DNA of 64,000 nucleotides from Dyadobacter sp. NIV53. GTDB taxonomy: Bacteria; Bacteroidota; Bacteroidia; Cytophagales; Spirosomataceae. Below, piece by piece: positions 34,268 through 44,281 of this stretch. The translations under genes and the position numbers were made by a program. The notes below the pieces were generated by a model. That model saw only the letters and a list, made by a program, of their open reading frames with translations. It searched no databases and was not told where the DNA came from. Position 1 is the stretch's first letter. Every line of letters starts with the position of its first letter. The stretch is taken from contig NZ_CP081299.1 of NCBI RefSeq assembly GCF_019711195.1, positions 3,720,001 to 3,784,000 on the forward strand. The letters are read 5' to 3'.

Positions 34268-36184
34268 ATGTCTCCATCATTACTGGTCCTTATTCCATTA
34301 CTGCCTCTTATCGGGTTCCTTATCAATGGGCTCGGGTTTCCTCATTTACCCAAAAGCGCTGTTGGAATCATTGGTTCTTTAACGGTTATTGGAAGTTTTG
34401 TTTTATCCTTGCTTGCATTCAGTGCATTTTTAGCCGGTGGAAGCCAGCCTATTATCATTCCGCTTTTTGACTGGATTACTGTTGGAAGCCTTAACATCCC
34501 ATTTTCTTTTCAGGTAGACCAGCTGTCATTGCTGATGCTCATGATCATTACGGGAGTTGGCTCACTGATTCACATTTATTCCATTGGTTACATGCATCAC
34601 GATGCAGGTTTTGGCAAGTTTTTTGCCTATCTGAACCTCTTCCTGTTTTTCATGCTGCTGTTGGTTCTGGGTTCCAATTATGTCATTATGTTCATTGGCT
34701 GGGAAGGTGTAGGATTGTGCTCGTATCTGCTTATTGGCTTCTGGAATAAAAATACAAGCTTCAATAATGCTGCCCGTAAAGCTTTCATTATGAACCGGGT
34801 AGGGGACTTAGGATTTCTCCTGGGTATTTTTACAATCATTACGACATTCGGTTCTGTTGAATATTTGGAAGTATTTCAGCAAGCATCAACATTTCAGGTT
34901 GGCGATCCTGTCATCATTACTATTACATTGTTTCTGTTCATCGGGGCAATGGGAAAATCAGCACAAATACCACTTTATACATGGCTTCCTGATGCGATGG
35001 CAGGCCCGACGCCGGTTTCAGCACTGATCCATGCCGCAACAATGGTCACCGCTGGAATTTATATGGTGATCCGCTCCAATGTCCTTTATTCTCTGGCTCC
35101 TTCCACACTGGAAATTGTCGGGATTATCGGAGGTGCCACGGCATTATTTGCAGCATCAATCGGGCTTTTACAAAACGATATCAAAAAAGTACTGGCTTAT
35201 TCGACTGTGAGTCAGTTAGGTTATATGTTCATGGGTTTGGGTGCAATGGCTTATTCTGCTTCCATGTTTCATGTTATTACCCACGCTTTTTTTAAGGCTT
35301 TATTATTCTTAGGAGCCGGTAGCGTTATCCATGCAATGTCTGACGAACAGGATATTCGCAATATGGGTGGTTTAAGGAAAAAGCTTCCCGTTACCTTCTT
35401 AACTTTCTTTATTGCAACCTGGGCTATTGCAGGTCTGCCTCCATTTTCAGGCTTTTTCTCGAAAGATGAAATCCTCGCGCATGTTTTTGAACACAACAAA
35501 TTACTTTGGGTGATAGGGGTATTAGGCTCTCTGATGACTTCTTTTTATATGTTCCGTTTGCTATTCCTTACTTTCTTCGGGAAGTTCAGAGGCACGCATG
35601 AACAGGAACATCATTTGCATGAATCACCAGCTTCCATGACAATTCCTTTAATTGTACTGGCTGTATTATCAGCAATTGGTGGATTCATTGGTGTTCCGCA
35701 AGCATTACATGGCTCGCATCATCTGGCTGAATTTATGAGCCCGTTGTACGATGGTGCACGCCAGGCAAATCCGTCCGCATTTCTTGCTACTACATTATCA
35801 CATTCTGAGGAATATATCTTAATGGCCGTTTCTGTTGGCGTTGCACTTATTGCAGCTATTGCAGCCTACGTAATGTATGTTCAGAAAGCAGCAGTTCCCG
35901 CCCCGGATTCTGAAGAGAAATCAGCATTGCAAAATATTGTTTATAACAAATATTATGTCGACGAACTTTATGACAATGTATTTGTAAAATCGACAAAAAT
36001 GCTCTCAAACCAGCTTTACAGTTTTGGCGAATTTTTTATCGATCTGTTCGTAAACGGAACTGCCCGCCTGGTGAATTTCCTGGCAGGCTTGCTGCGTAAA
36101 ACACAAACCGGTTCAACAGGGGATTACGTGTTTGCCATGGTTCTGGGAATTGTAGCCATTTTGTTCTGGAAGCTGTTACTTTGA
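34268..36184 (+). CDS. nuoL: NADH-quinone oxidoreductase subunit L
   Basis: A 638-residue antiporter-like subunit with about 16 membrane helices plus the long lateral helix at the C-terminus. Conserved charged motifs include FIGWEGVGLCSYLLIGFW, the TWLPDAMAGPTPVSALIHAATMVTAG signature and YSTVSQLGYM. It pumps protons at the distal end of the membrane arm. It follows nuoK by 60 nt. Confidence 0.96.
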   Translation: MSPSLLVLIPLLPLIGFLINGLGFPHLPKSAVGIIGSLTVIGSFVLSLLAFSAFLAGGSQPIIIPLFDWITVGSLNIPFSFQVDQLSLLMLMIITGVGSLIHIYSIGYMHHDAGFGKFFAYLNLFLFFMLLLVLGSNYVIMFIGWEGVGLCSYLLIGFWNKNTSFNNAARKAFIMNRVGDLGFLLGIFTIITTFGSVEYLEVFQQASTFQVGDPVIITITLFLFIGAMGKSAQIPLYTWLPDAMAGPTPVSALIHAATMVTAGIYMVIRSNVLYSLAPSTLEIVGIIGGATALFAASIGLLQNDIKKVLAYSTVSQLGYMFMGLGAMAYSASMFHVITHAFFKALLFLGAGSVIHAMSDEQDIRNMGGLRKKLPVTFLTFFIATWAIAGLPPFSGFFSKDEILAHVFEHNKLLWVIGVLGSLMTSFYMFRLLFLTFFGKFRGTHEQEHHLHESPASMTIPLIVLAVLSAIGGFIGVPQALHGSHHLAEFMSPLYDGARQANPSAFLATTLSHSEEYILMAVSVGVALIAAIAAYVMYVQKAAVPAPDSEEKSALQNIVYNKYYVDELYDNVFVKSTKMLSNQLYSFGEFFIDLFVNGTARLVNFLAGLLRKTQTGSTGDYVFAMVLGIVAILFWKLLL

Positions 36185-36230
36185 TTTTATATACCGTTCA
36201 CCATACATTGCTGACCGTTGACTTGAAAAT

Positions 36231-37679
36231 ATGCTTACTCTTCTTTTAATTCTTTTACCTATTGCGGCCGCTGTTCTTACACTGGCAACCGGCGACCGTA
36301 TGGCCAAACAGGTAGCTCTGATCGGAGGACTGGCCGAGCTCGGACTTGCCATTGCAGTCTGGTCTCAGTTTAATCCTGCCGCTGGTTCCCAGTTTGAATT
36401 TAAATACAATTGGCTTGCATCTGCGGGAATCTCATTTGCTGGCGGCATTGACGGTATCAGTCTGATATTGGTTATACTTACCACTTTCCTGACTCCTCTT
36501 ATAATACTTTCGGCATTCAGCCACGATTATAAAAACAGCTCTACATTTTATGCGCTGATATTATTTATGGAAGCGGCATTGATTGGTGTTTTTACCGCCA
36601 CAGATGCCTTCCTTTTCTATTTGTTCTTCGAAGCCGCATTGATTCCGGTTTACTTTCTGGCCGCTGTCTGGGGAGGAGAAAACAGGGCGAAAGTTACTTT
36701 CAAGTTCTTTATCTACACCATGTTCGGAAGTTTGTTCATGCTGGTCGCTTTAGTATTTCTTTATTACAAAACGCCGGGAACACATACATCTGAAATTACT
36801 GCTTTTTACAATCTGCAGCTAAGTGCACAAGCGCAGGGATTTGTATTCTGGGCTTTCTTTATTGCTTTTGCCATTAAAATGCCATTATTCCCTTTCCATA
36901 CTTGGCAGCCAGATACTTATACTGAATCACCTACACAGGCAACTATGCTGCTTTCAGGAATCATGCTGAAAATGGGTGTTTACGGTTTGATAAGATTATT
37001 ACTTCCGATTGTTCCTCAAGGAGTTGATGCCTGGGGATTTTTTGCAGTAGTTCTTTCAGTTATCGGTATCATTTACGGATCTATTATTGCAATCCAGCAG
37101 CGTGATATGAAACGGCTTATCGCTTATTCCTCATTTGCTCACGTTGGATTAATGTCAGCCGGTGTATTTTCTTTGTCTGAAAATGGCTTGCAAGGTGCAA
37201 TGATCCAAATGCTGGCACACGGGATTAATGTTGTTGGTTTGTTCTACATTGTTGACCTGATTTATTCAAGAACAAAAACACGCTATCTGGATCAGCTTGG
37301 AGGTATTTCCCAAACTTCACCTCAGTTCAGTATTTATTTCATGATCCTGCTTCTGGGAAGCGTGGCATTACCCTTGACCAATGGTTTTGTAGGAGAGTTT
37401 TTACTTTTGTCAGGCGTATTCAATTACAATGCATGGCTTGGAGCCATTGCCGGGCTTACCATCATTCTTGGTTCGGTTTACATGCTGCGTTTGTATCAAA
37501 AGTCTATGTTCGGGCCAAAATCAACCTGGGCAGAAGGATTTCCTGATTTAACACTGAATGAACGAGTTGTGCTTTTACCATTGGTTATTATGGTTTTCTG
37601 GATTGGTATTTACCCAAATACTTTTCTTGAAATATCAGAACCCGCAGTCAATCAGCTTTTGCAGATTATAACGAATTAA
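36231..37679 (+). CDS. nuoM: NADH-quinone oxidoreductase subunit M
   Basis: A 482-residue antiporter-like complex I subunit with 14 predicted helices. FFEAALIPVYFLAAVWGG and HTWQPDTYTESPTQATMLLSG are the Mrp-type conserved blocks, with the essential Glu and Lys residues. It lies 46 nt after nuoL. Confidence 0.96.
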   Translation: MLTLLLILLPIAAAVLTLATGDRMAKQVALIGGLAELGLAIAVWSQFNPAAGSQFEFKYNWLASAGISFAGGIDGISLILVILTTFLTPLIILSAFSHDYKNSSTFYALILFMEAALIGVFTATDAFLFYLFFEAALIPVYFLAAVWGGENRAKVTFKFFIYTMFGSLFMLVALVFLYYKTPGTHTSEITAFYNLQLSAQAQGFVFWAFFIAFAIKMPLFPFHTWQPDTYTESPTQATMLLSGIMLKMGVYGLIRLLLPIVPQGVDAWGFFAVVLSVIGIIYGSIIAIQQRDMKRLIAYSSFAHVGLMSAGVFSLSENGLQGAMIQMLAHGINVVGLFYIVDLIYSRTKTRYLDQLGGISQTSPQFSIYFMILLLGSVALPLTNGFVGEFLLLSGVFNYNAWLGAIAGLTIILGSVYMLRLYQKSMFGPKSTWAEGFPDLTLNERVVLLPLVIMVFWIGIYPNTFLEISEPAVNQLLQIITN

Positions 37680-37769
37680 ATCTGTACGCAAAAATATTAT
37701 AGCCTTAGCCGACAGCCGATTGCTGAAAGCCAATAGCTTTTAACAGTGACAAACGATAATAAGTAATAT

Positions 37770-39167
37770 ATGTATCCCATTGTATTGTTGTCAATTTTTG
37801 GAATTGCAGCGCTCTTTTTAGGGTTCTCGAAATCTAAGAATATTCTTCTTCCTATGACGTTGCTGTTTCTTGCCCTTTCACTGGCCGGAAACTTTTATGA
37901 ATGGAACAAAGGCCCGCTGCTTTATTTTTATGATATGCTCAGGGTTGATAACCTTACTTTAGCATTCAACGGAATCGTACTGGTTTCAGCATTTATGATT
38001 GTTGGTATTTCCGGAGGTTTTCAGGATAATCCGGATTCAGAACCAGCCGAGTATTTTGGCTTGATGCTGTTTTCATTGGTAGGAGCGCTTATGATGGTTG
38101 GCTTCGAACATTTGATCATACTTTTCATTGGTGTTGAAATTCTGTCAGTTGCATTATATGTATTAACCGGAAGTAACAAACGTAATCTTCGTTCTAATGA
38201 AGCTGCTCTGAAATATTTCCTGATGGGGTCTTTTGCAACCGGTTTTATGCTGTTTGGAATGGCTTTGTTATACGGTGCAACTGGTTCATTTGATCTCTCT
38301 GACATTCAAGGCTTTGTGACTACAACACACGCCGGCACACCATCATACATACTGTATGCCGGATTGCTGCTGTTATTGATCGGTATGCTGTTTAAAGTTT
38401 CAGCAGCTCCATTCCACTTCTGGACACCGGATGTATACGAAGGTGCTCCCACACTTTTTACAGCATTTATGTCTACTGTTGTAAAGACAGCAGGTTTTGC
38501 AGCTATTTATCGGTTATTAAATCATTCATTTACAGGAGTATACGGTTTCTGGTGGATTGTAATTGCTGCAATTGCCGTACTTACTTTAATGGTTGGAAAT
38601 ATTGGAGCAACAAGCCAGAACAGCTTTAAAAGAATGCTTGCCTATTCGGGTATTTCTCATGCAGGATATCTTCTGATTGCCATTACAGCATTATCGAAAC
38701 CCAGTGAAAATGCTATCGTTTTCTATTCGATGGCTTATTCATTATCTACGATTTGTGCTTTTGCGGTATTGATGCTTATTTCCAAAGAGAAAACTATAGA
38801 AAATCAACCTGACGAACGCTATGAGGCGTTTAACGGATTGGCAAAAAATAATCCTTTGCTTGCATTTGTATTGACCGTATCTATGTTATCTCTGGCAGGA
38901 ATTCCTTTGACAGCAGGTTTCTGGGGTAAATTCTTCGTATTCAGCAGCGCTGCCGAAAGAGGTATAATCTGGATCACAGTGATTGCCGTATTGATGTCTA
39001 TAGTTGGTATTTATTATTATTTCCGGGTCATTATTGCGTCCTATATGAGAGAGGGAAATCTTACAAAGATCCGCATAGCACCTTTCTATCAGGTAATTTT
39101 AGTTTTGGCTACATTCCTGACTATTTTATTTGGCCTTGTACCAAGCCTTTTTGAAGGCCTGGTTTAG
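37770..39167 (+). CDS. nuoN: NADH-quinone oxidoreductase subunit N
   Basis: A 465-residue antiporter-like complex I subunit with about 14 helices. GVEILSVALYVLTG, PFHFWTPDVYEGAPTLFTAF and YSGISHAGYLLI are the expected motifs. It lies 90 nt after nuoM and is the last gene of the cluster, followed by a terminator. Confidence 0.95.
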   Translation: MYPIVLLSIFGIAALFLGFSKSKNILLPMTLLFLALSLAGNFYEWNKGPLLYFYDMLRVDNLTLAFNGIVLVSAFMIVGISGGFQDNPDSEPAEYFGLMLFSLVGALMMVGFEHLIILFIGVEILSVALYVLTGSNKRNLRSNEAALKYFLMGSFATGFMLFGMALLYGATGSFDLSDIQGFVTTTHAGTPSYILYAGLLLLLIGMLFKVSAAPFHFWTPDVYEGAPTLFTAFMSTVVKTAGFAAIYRLLNHSFTGVYGFWWIVIAAIAVLTLMVGNIGATSQNSFKRMLAYSGISHAGYLLIAITALSKPSENAIVFYSMAYSLSTICAFAVLMLISKEKTIENQPDERYEAFNGLAKNNPLLAFVLTVSMLSLAGIPLTAGFWGKFFVFSSAAERGIIWITVIAVLMSIVGIYYYFRVIIASYMREGNLTKIRIAPFYQVILVLATFLTILFGLVPSLFEGLV

Positions 39168-39194
39168 TTATCTGGAATCTCATTCGGTATAATC

Positions 39195-39224
39195 AGAGCT
39201 GCACACAAGTGTGGCTCTTTTTTT
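39195..39224 (+). terminator. Rho-independent terminator of nuoKLMN
   Basis: AGAGC (39195-39199) pairs with GCTCT (39214-39218), extended by CACAC/GTGTG inside, followed by a run of seven Ts. It lies 28 nt after the nuoN stop. Confidence 0.75.
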
Positions 39225-39332
39225 GTTACTTATTTCCACATTTCCGTATACAATATGATCGGGAGGTAAATTTATTTTCTTGAAATAAATCTGTTCATTC
39301 CTGCATTTATATTCATCTGCAAACTTTGTATT

Positions 39333-40445
39333 ATGGAAATCAATACTAAAAAACTGCTTGGACGTGAAGAAATTATTATAGACACAGAGAACATCAGGGA
39401 GGAAATCTATAACAAACGGATTTTAGTAACTGGTGCGGCAGGTTCTATTGGCAGAGAATTGGTCAGGCAAATCCTTTTGTACAAACCACTTAAACTCATA
39501 CTGGTTGATGCATCGGAAATTGGTATAGTCAATCTTCAGGCAGCTTATGGCAAATTTGAAAATGCTGAGTTTGTATTGGGGAATATCACGGATAAAAAAA
39601 GAATGAAAGCAATATTCAGGCAGGCAAAGCCGCAAATTGTTTTCCATACAGCAGCCTACAAGCACGTTTCATTATTAGAACATCATCCTTACGAAGCGTT
39701 AAGAGTTAACTTTTTTGGTACTATATTTCTTGCAGATTTATCAGCGTTAAATCAAGTCGAAAAATTCATTTTTGTTTCTACTGACAAAGCCGTAAATCCT
39801 ACCAGCGCAATGGGATTTACAAAACGCCTGGCTGAAATTTATCTGCAAAGCTGTAATTCAAATAACACCTCAAACACTCAATTCATTATAACCAGATTTG
39901 GAAATGTATTAGGATCTTCCGGCTCGGTTTATCCCATATTTAACCAGCTGATTGAAAACAGACAGCCTCTTACTGTTACACATCGCGAAGTTTCTCGTTA
40001 TTTTATGACTGTTTCCGAAGCATCACAACTTGTTCTGGAAGCAGCCGCTATTGGCAAAGGAGGTGAAATACTGATCTTTAAAATGGGTGAGCCAGTTGTT
40101 ATTTCAGCCCTGGCAAACAGAATGATAAAACTGGCCGGATTTGTGCCGGGCAAGGATATTGAAATTGAATATACCGGACTTCGCAGTGGAGAAAAATTAC
40201 ATGAGGACCTGTTACATGATGATGAAACCTTCGTCGTAACAAATCATCAGCATATCAATATTGTTAATTTTTCAATTATCCATACAACAGATATTCATGC
40301 AATCATTTCACAACTTCGTGACGCAATGAAAACCGCAAATTCAGAACAGCTTCTGTCAATTTTGAAAAATTCATTAAGAGAAACAAGCCATTCTGAATTT
40401 ATCAGGCTTCCGGTTCAACCACAAAACTATGTAAGAAGAATGTAG
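39333..40445 (+). CDS. Soluble CapD/FlaA1-like UDP-sugar 4,6-dehydratase
   Basis: A 370-residue extended SDR of the polysaccharide biosynthesis (CapD) family, acting on UDP-N-acetylglucosamine-like sugars. NAD loop TGAAGSIG (33-40), ST-DK (Asp151, Lys152) and the active site SAMGFTK, in which Met160 replaces the usual tyrosine ahead of Lys164, typical of this dehydratase group. It lacks the N-terminal membrane helices of the full-length CapD/WbpM enzymes. No other sugar-biosynthesis gene flanks it, so the product pathway is unknown. Confidence 0.85.
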   Translation: MEINTKKLLGREEIIIDTENIREEIYNKRILVTGAAGSIGRELVRQILLYKPLKLILVDASEIGIVNLQAAYGKFENAEFVLGNITDKKRMKAIFRQAKPQIVFHTAAYKHVSLLEHHPYEALRVNFFGTIFLADLSALNQVEKFIFVSTDKAVNPTSAMGFTKRLAEIYLQSCNSNNTSNTQFIITRFGNVLGSSGSVYPIFNQLIENRQPLTVTHREVSRYFMTVSEASQLVLEAAAIGKGGEILIFKMGEPVVISALANRMIKLAGFVPGKDIEIEYTGLRSGEKLHEDLLHDDETFVVTNHQHINIVNFSIIHTTDIHAIISQLRDAMKTANSEQLLSILKNSLRETSHSEFIRLPVQPQNYVRRM

Positions 40446-40450
40446 CTTTA

Positions 40451-41236
40451 TTATTCACTTATTGCACGGTCCAGATGTACATAACCGCCATCCACATGAA
40501 TGAGTTGTCCGGTTGTATGGCTTGATCTCGGTGATAGCAAAAACGCTGTCATATTTGCAATTTCTTCCGAGGTTGTCATTCTGTTTCCCAACGGGATTTT
40601 ACTCACAATAGAAGCAATTTTTTGCTCCGGATTTGGTAAAGTCCTGATCCATTTTTCGTAAAGAGGCGTGTAACATTCTGCTACTATAATAGCATTTACA
40701 CGTATGCCATAAGGTAGCAGTTCAACCGCCCATTCACGCGTTAAAGCATTTCTGCCACCATTGGCAGCGGCGTAAGCAGAAGTACCTCCCTGGCCGGTTT
40801 CTGCCGTTTTAGATCCGATATTTAATATTACACCTTTTGACTCTTTCAAAGCAGGCAACGCATAATGTGCAATTAAGTAATAATGAATAAGGTTACTATG
40901 CAGGCTTTGTATGAACTTTTCATAGCTGCCGTTTTCCAGGCCTACTCCGTCATTTACACCTGCATTATTTACAACGCCATCAATACGCCCAAATAAATCC
41001 AGGACCGACTTTACTGCTTTTTCACATTCTTCCGGCTTTGATAATTCTCCTGTTACCTGAAAGACCGTTAGCCCTTCTGCTTCTAACCCTGCAACAGCTT
41101 CCAGGTTATCGTGTTCATTCCGCCCGATAATAACCGGAACCGCACCTTCTCTGGCCAGTACATCAACAATACCCTTACCAATTCCTTTTGCTCCGCCAGT
41201 GACGATGATTACTTTGTCTTTTAATTGTAAATCCAT
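40451..41236 (-). CDS. SDR oxidoreductase, L-fucose dehydrogenase-like, with Asn at the catalytic Lys position
   Basis: A 261-residue classical SDR. TGGAKGIG (13-20), NNAG (90-93), Ser142 and Tyr155 are present, but the usual YxxxK reads YAAAN with Asn159. The LTREWAVELLPYGIRVN segment and overall length resemble L-fucose or related sugar dehydrogenases of Bacteroidota. The codon is AAT, a third-base change from a Lys codon, so either this subfamily uses Asn or the enzyme is impaired. It converges with the CapD-like gene (5 bp between stops). Confidence 0.8.
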   Translation of the reverse strand: MDLQLKDKVIIVTGGAKGIGKGIVDVLAREGAVPVIIGRNEHDNLEAVAGLEAEGLTVFQVTGELSKPEECEKAVKSVLDLFGRIDGVVNNAGVNDGVGLENGSYEKFIQSLHSNLIHYYLIAHYALPALKESKGVILNIGSKTAETGQGGTSAYAAANGGRNALTREWAVELLPYGIRVNAIIVAECYTPLYEKWIRTLPNPEQKIASIVSKIPLGNRMTTSEEIANMTAFLLSPRSSHTTGQLIHVDGGYVHLDRAISE

Positions 41237-41696
41237 ATAAAGTGATTCTAATATAATTCTAATCCAAATGAGGAATGAGTTGCGGCCAAATTCTGGTTAT
41301 TAGCATACAGTTTTGAATATAGTGGCCTCCTGTGTAATTTAAAGGTTAAATTTACTGCAAAGAGAAGCATTAGATAAACTTAAATAATTTAAGTCAGTAA
41401 GTGCCTGCTTTTACCCTAACCGGCCAGGACGGATTTGGAAGCCCGGAGTTTTTAAGAGTATTGAACAATATTGCATCATTCTATGTTAATTGCAGAATAT
41501 TCGATCTAAAAATATAATATTTACAAGAATATAAAAATGAGTTTATAAAGTAATTCAGTTTTTCAATCAAAAAAATTAACTAGTTTTGTAATACAGCGAA
41601 ATGGTCCAATAATTTGTGTGATGCGTTATAATCGGATTTTGAACTCTTTTTTATTTTATAAACTTCATAATAATTATTAATCCCAATAATAAAAGA
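41237..41696. other. Long AT-rich intergenic stretch before the alpha/beta hydrolase gene
   Basis: No gene seen. A plus-strand -7 element lies at 41581-41588; the rest is AT-rich and without clear structure apart from a short CCGG-rich patch near 41420-41450. Confidence 0.4.
41581..41588 (+). promoter_or_regulatory. -7 promoter element for the alpha/beta hydrolase gene
   Basis: TAGTTTTG matches TAnnTTTG; the leader to the ATG at 41697 would be about 100 nt. No obvious -33 TTG. Confidence 0.4.
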
Positions 41697-42470
41697 ATGA
41701 AATATTCAATACATGCAGAAGGCAAGTTTCAGTTTATCGACGAGGGGAAAGGCGAAACGTTATTGCTTTTGCATGGCCTTTTCGGTGCTTTAAGCAATTG
41801 GGACGGCATTATTGACCATTTTTCAAATCGTTACCGGGTAATAATCCCATTATTACCTATTTACGAATTACCCCCGCGTGAAGCAGGATTAGATGCGCTT
41901 CTGTCTTTTCTTGAAGAATTTGTGATTTTCAAGAATTTGACCAATGTAACTGTTATTGGAAATTCTCTGGGTGGTCATATTGGATTACTTTATACTTTAA
42001 AGAACCAGGATAATGTTTTTAAGCTGGTATTAACAGGAAGTTCGGGGCTTTTCGAGAATTCCATGGGAGGATCATTCCCGAAAAGAGGCAGTTATGATTA
42101 CATTCGTGAAAGAGTAGCTTATACATTTTATGACCCACAGGTAGCAACGAAAGATTTGATTGACGAGGTATTTGAAATCACTTCAAGTATACCTAAGTGC
42201 ATGAGTATAGTGGGAATTGCTAAATCCGCACAACGCCATAATCTGGCAAAAGACCTGCATGAAATTAAAGTTCCTACGCTGCTTGTCTGGGGCTTGAATG
42301 ATACAATAACTCCGCCGCATGTTGGTTATGAGTTTAACCGTCTTATTTCAGATTCAGAATTGCATTTTATAGATCAATGCTGTCATGCACCCATGATGGA
42401 ACGTCCGCATGAATTTAACGTTATATTAGAAAGCTTTTTAGAAAAACATATTTCAGTTCCGGTTGAATAG
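41697..42470 (+). CDS. Alpha/beta hydrolase
   Basis: A 257-residue hydrolase. LLLLHGLFGALSNWD is the oxyanion-hole segment, the nucleophile elbow is GNSLGG with the catalytic Ser, Asp in WGLNDTITPP and His in CCHAPMMERP complete the triad. Substrate unknown. It heads a group with the CBS protein and NAD kinase on the same strand. Confidence 0.88.
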   Translation: MKYSIHAEGKFQFIDEGKGETLLLLHGLFGALSNWDGIIDHFSNRYRVIIPLLPIYELPPREAGLDALLSFLEEFVIFKNLTNVTVIGNSLGGHIGLLYTLKNQDNVFKLVLTGSSGLFENSMGGSFPKRGSYDYIRERVAYTFYDPQVATKDLIDEVFEITSSIPKCMSIVGIAKSAQRHNLAKDLHEIKVPTLLVWGLNDTITPPHVGYEFNRLISDSELHFIDQCCHAPMMERPHEFNVILESFLEKHISVPVE

Positions 42471-42583
42471 TTAAATTTCTAAAAACTTTTTCGAGCTCAG
42501 TTTAATTTTAAAAATTCTTTTGTAATTAAAATTTGATCTGTATGTAGTTTTTTTTATACATTCGATAAAACGACATTTTCAAT

Positions 42584-43255
42584 ATGCTTGCAGCTACGCT
42601 TGTTAATCCTATGATCCCCGTTCTGAAACTTACCGATTCGGTTGGTACAGCATTGGATTGGATGGATGAATTCCGTACAAAGCAATTAATTGTGGCCGAT
42701 TCAGGTGTGTATAAAGGAATTGTTTCAGAAGATATTTTATTTGACATTTCGGATACTACCGAACAGCTCGGAAGGATCATCATCCAGCATAAAGATATTT
42801 TTGCATCAGAAGACCAGCATCCTTACGAACTTTTAAGGCTTGTCAATCAGTTCGGATTATTAATTATTCCGGTAGTTCATGAGGATAAAACAATTGTTGG
42901 AAGTATTCTGGTCAGTGATCTGATTGAAAATTTTGTCAATGAATTGGGCGTTCAGGAAAAAGGAGCTGTAATCGTTCTTAAAATTGCCGAAAAGGATTAT
43001 TCGCTTTCGGAAATATCACGCCTGATCGAATCCAACGGAACAAAGATTTTAAGCACCTATTATTCTTCTTCTGAGGCTGCACATCCTATTCATGAGTCCA
43101 AACTTACCTTAAAGCTAAACCGGACTCATATAACCCCTATTATTGCAACCTTAGAACGCTTCGGATACGAAATCGAAGAAGCGCACGCCAACGACCCGAT
43201 CGAAAGCGTAGACCAGGAACGGCTTGACATGCTGCTTCGATATCTGGCAACCTGA
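42584..43255 (+). CDS. Tandem CBS domain protein
   Basis: A 223-residue cytoplasmic protein. Two CBS motifs (about 1-55 and 60-125) form one Bateman module that would bind adenine nucleotides such as AMP or ATP. The last 95 residues (VIVLKIAEKDYSLSEISRLIES onward) look like an ACT-like fold. It has no catalytic domain, so it likely senses energy state for a partner. The adjacent NAD kinase is a plausible but unproven target. Confidence 0.8.
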   Translation: MLAATLVNPMIPVLKLTDSVGTALDWMDEFRTKQLIVADSGVYKGIVSEDILFDISDTTEQLGRIIIQHKDIFASEDQHPYELLRLVNQFGLLIIPVVHEDKTIVGSILVSDLIENFVNELGVQEKGAVIVLKIAEKDYSLSEISRLIESNGTKILSTYYSSSEAAHPIHESKLTLKLNRTHITPIIATLERFGYEIEEAHANDPIESVDQERLDMLLRYLAT

Positions 43256-43283
43256 TTCTTCCTTCCGGTAATTGCCATTCCAC

Positions 43284-43316
43284 TTTTGAATCGGCACTTT
43301 TGTCGCGTATCTTTCG
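43284..43316 (+). promoter_or_regulatory. Promoter of nadK
   Basis: TTTTG (43284-43288), 19-nt spacer, TATCTTTCG (43308-43316) fit the Bacteroidota -33/-7 layout; start near 43323, 24 nt before the ATG. Confidence 0.45.
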
Positions 43317-43346
43317 GGACAAACAAGATGATTTACTTTTTCTTTC

Positions 43347-44219
43347 ATGAAAATAGCAATTCACGGACGCAATTTTAATGAGTCCGCACGACCGTTTATT
43401 GAAGATATGTTCAACGAACTGGCACGTAGGGAAATTGATGTTCAATTGTCCACACATTTCCGGAAATTCCTGGATCAAAGCGGAGTACAGCACAAAACTA
43501 GTCTGGTATATGAAAAACTGGAAGAACTTTATGACGCGCGTTTAGTCGTAAGTATGGGAGGCGACGGTACTTTGCTTGAAACAATCTCTCATGTTGGAAG
43601 CAGACAGATTCCTACGATTGGTATCAATGTGGGACGGTTAGGCTTCCTGGCTACTGTATCTCCCGAAAGAATTTCTGATATGATCACTGCATTGGACAAC
43701 GGGCAGTTTCGTGTTGATGAAAGAACACTGGTACAAATAGATAATATTGATCTTTTTGATGGTCTTAATTTTGGTTTGAATGATTTTACGATCACAAAAA
43801 CCGATACATCTTCCATGATTACTGTTCATACCTATCTGAATGATGAATTTCTAAATTCATATTGGGCAGATGGCCTGATCATTTCAACACCAACTGGCTC
43901 TACCGGTTATTCACTTAGCTGCGGCGGACCTGTACTGGTGCCTCATTCGCAGAATTTTATTGTTACTCCAATTAGTCCTCATAATCTTAACGTGAGGCCG
44001 TTGGTCGTGGAAGATACAGCCGTAATAAGGCTGGAAGTAAAAAGCAGAAGCAATAATTTTCTGGTTTCGCTAGACGCGCGCTCCCGTGTAGTAGATGAAA
44101 ACACACAACTTACCATAAGAAAAGCAAATTTTCGGGCACGTCTGATCAAAATGTTTGATGATAGTTTTCTTAATACCTTAAGAAGTAAATTATCATGGGG
44201 TTTGGATATGAGGAATTAA
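43347..44219 (+). CDS. nadK: NAD kinase
   Basis: A 290-residue enzyme that phosphorylates NAD to NADP. GGDGT (71-75, catalytic Asp73), GINVGRLGFLA and the TPTGSTGYSLSCGGP block are the ATP-NAD kinase signatures. A promoter sits 30 nt upstream, so it can be expressed separately from the CBS gene. Confidence 0.96.
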   Translation: MKIAIHGRNFNESARPFIEDMFNELARREIDVQLSTHFRKFLDQSGVQHKTSLVYEKLEELYDARLVVSMGGDGTLLETISHVGSRQIPTIGINVGRLGFLATVSPERISDMITALDNGQFRVDERTLVQIDNIDLFDGLNFGLNDFTITKTDTSSMITVHTYLNDEFLNSYWADGLIISTPTGSTGYSLSCGGPVLVPHSQNFIVTPISPHNLNVRPLVVEDTAVIRLEVKSRSNNFLVSLDARSRVVDENTQLTIRKANFRARLIKMFDDSFLNTLRSKLSWGLDMRN

Positions 44220-44281
44220 GCGTAAAAAGAAATATCTTTAAATGAATAAAACTGATATTCATCTAATTATACCTCAACACT

